Shown piece by piece: positions 7,115 to 7,848 of a DNA stretch of 7,848 nt; within the stretch, counting starts at the first letter, position 1; each line of letters starts with the position of its first letter. Source of the DNA: Methanosarcina sp. UBA402 (GTDB taxonomy: Archaea; Halobacteriota; Methanosarcinia; Methanosarcinales; Methanosarcinaceae); the NCBI GenBank assembly GCA_002509325.1, contig DADO01000083.1:1-7848 (forward strand), written 5' to 3'. Below the pieces are notes generated by a model. That model saw nothing but the letters and a program-made list of their open reading frames with translations, was not told where the DNA came from and made no database searches. The translations under genes were made by a program, and so were the position numbers.

Positions 7115-7603
7115 TTAGCACTTTTTCCATTTCCCGGCTCCTCCTGCCTCCAAGCCGCCTGCTCCGAGTATTCCGCCATTATACTGTCCTACAGGGGTTC
7201 CATCTTTATTGAACCAGTTCACCTGCAAAAATCCTCCGCCATATGATACGCTCTGAATGTGAAAGGCGGTAACGTTTCTGAAGAAAGCATCCCAGTCACT
7301 ATATGCTGTGTACATAAATCCGATTGATGAGCCTACCGATGCGCCTCCGCCCCAAACATCTACTTCATAGCAGTATTCACGGTAGGGATCAGTAGTTGGT
7401 TTAACGGTTAGTTGGCCGTAAAAAAGGATGAATGTTAGATCCACTTTAGCCCCTAATACAACAGCATCGCTTTTTGCGAGTCTCTCCGGAAACGATTCGA
7501 TGGCGGCTTTGTCAATTCCTCTAAGATTATTTAATGCTTTCAGACCCACCTTTTGAATATCTGACCTTTGTTCTTTGCTCATTGTTCCTGGTATTTCTTC
7601 CAT
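7115..7603 (-). CDS. Vap-like (Rhodococcus equi VapA-type) domain protein, putative
   Basis: The 162-aa protein has a charged helical N-terminus (about 1-48) and a C-terminal beta-rich domain with three glycine-rich blocks: WGGGASVGSS (84-93), NWFNKDGTPVGQYNGG (129-144) and GAGGLEAGGAGKW (147-159). The order GGGA, a W/L-D...FF/LY stretch, T-x-F, an x-NxF-x-DG-x-x-G-x-x-x-G hairpin and a closing G-x-GG-x-G-x-W resembles the Vap beta-barrel as I remember it. Unlike Rhodococcus Vaps there is no signal peptide or membrane segment, so it is probably intracellular. ATG 7603 is supported by GGTG 8 nt upstream; Met8 is the alternative start. The gene is alone, opposite in strand to the cas operon, and bracketed by two orphan CRISPR repeats. 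Its function is unknown. The reading frame is secure; the family call is tentative. Confidence 0.8.
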   Translation of the reverse strand: MEEIPGTMSKEQRSDIQKVGLKALNNLRGIDKAAIESFPERLAKSDAVVLGAKVDLTFILFYGQLTVKPTTDPYREYCYEVDVWGGGASVGSSIGFMYTAYSDWDAFFRNVTAFHIQSVSYGGGFLQVNWFNKDGTPVGQYNGGILGAGGLEAGGAGKWKKC

Positions 7604-7769
7604 TTTAACACCTTCATATTTTTCACATTTAATTGATCTAAACTTCTAGGTATTTATATCTTATCCTATCCTCTTTTTTTGGAGAAGTATAAAATCTTTG
7701 AATATTTTTATAATATTTATGTCTTATAATTTAGCCTGATCAATTCTTAAGAGGCAAGATAGAAGACCG
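7604..7769. other. AT-rich promoter region between the Vap-like gene and orphan repeat 2
   Basis: No coding sequence is visible. It holds a TATA box for the minus-strand gene and a + strand TATAAAAT at 7688-7695 that points toward the orphan repeat at 7770 and could start a short transcript through it near 7715. A T-run lies at 7674-7680. The stretch at 7699-7732 is strongly AT-rich and somewhat leader-like, but no array follows. Confidence 0.4.
7651..7659 (-). promoter_or_regulatory. Candidate TATA box of the Vap-like gene
   Basis: On the minus strand ATATAAATA follows the purine-rich GGATAGGATAAG, a plausible BRE. It lies about 48-56 nt upstream of ATG 7603, giving a predicted start near 7628 and a leader of about 25 nt that includes the GGTG ribosome binding site. 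Confidence 0.5.
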
Positions 7770-7806
7770 ATTCGTGATCAAGATCCATTAAAACAAGGAT
7801 TGAAAC
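7770..7806 (+). repeat. Orphan 37-nt CRISPR repeat, copy 2
   Basis: Same family and orientation as copy 1, with an intact ATTGAAAC end and two substitutions in the 5' part (ATTCGTGATC where the form I recall has ATTCGCGAGC). In the 42 bases left in the window no further repeat begins at the usual 36-nt spacer distance, so it is a solitary copy or the last repeat of something lost. Confidence 0.85.
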
Positions 7807-7826
7807 ACGGATACAAAAAACCAATC

Positions 7827-7848
7827 TCAGTAGTTCACTAATTTTTTA
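7827..7848 (-). repeat. Right copy of the 22-bp inverted repeat (inverted leader fragment)
   Basis: Exact reverse complement of 46-67. Read on the minus strand it is followed by 20 bp that partly resemble the end of the array leader (ATTGG, then GTATCCGT against GTATACGC) and then by the GTTTCAATCC end of orphan repeat 2. It stops at the window edge and may continue beyond. Confidence 0.85.

Noticed and set aside
6970..7806. The two 37-nt repeats as transposon ends or target-site duplications
   Set aside because: They match a known CRISPR repeat type in direct orientation; no transposase or inverted ends lie between them and no short duplications were seen at their edges.

Overview
The window looks like a type I-B CRISPR-Cas locus from a methanogenic archaeon, most likely Methanosarcina or a close relative. 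Three things point there: a 30-nt CRISPR repeat ending in ATTGAAAC, two stray copies of a 37-nt repeat (core AAGATCCATTAAAACAAGGAT) that I remember from Methanosarcina arrays, and AT-rich genes with archaeal GGAGG/GGTG ribosome binding sites and TATA boxes. The genus comes from recall and was not checked by a search.

Layout. Positions 1-82 are the visible end of an AT-rich leader. Positions 83-1512 are a CRISPR array of 22 repeats and 21 spacers, read on the + strand. Its last repeat has one substitution, and a much more decayed 23rd repeat lies exactly one 36-nt spacer further on (1549-1578). After a perfect 9-bp hairpin comes a + strand effector operon, 1704-6955: cas8b1/cst1, cas7/cst2, cas5 and HD-cas3. 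Gaps between these genes are 2, 1 and 20 nt, and each has its own Shine-Dalgarno. The array's leader end is far from the cas genes and its old end faces them.

Downstream of cas3, two single 37-nt repeats (6970-7006 and 7770-7806) lie in direct orientation about 760 bp apart. Between them is one minus-strand gene (7115-7603). Its glycine-rich C-terminal half resembles the Rhodococcus equi Vap (VapA-type) domain, but it has no signal peptide. The same interval holds two hairpins and an AT-rich promoter region. The last 22 bases of the window are an exact inverted copy of part of the array leader (46-67), so inverted leader-derived sequence lies at both ends of the segment.

How it works together. 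Cas8, Cas7 and Cas5 would form the crRNA-guided Cascade complex and Cas3 would nick and unwind the target. No cas6 and no adaptation genes (cas1, cas2, cas4) are in the window, so crRNA processing and spacer uptake must come from elsewhere or have been lost. The strongest leads are the repeat-flanked Vap-like gene, the inverted leader copy, the decayed array end, and two spacers that share an 18-nt stretch with one mismatch.
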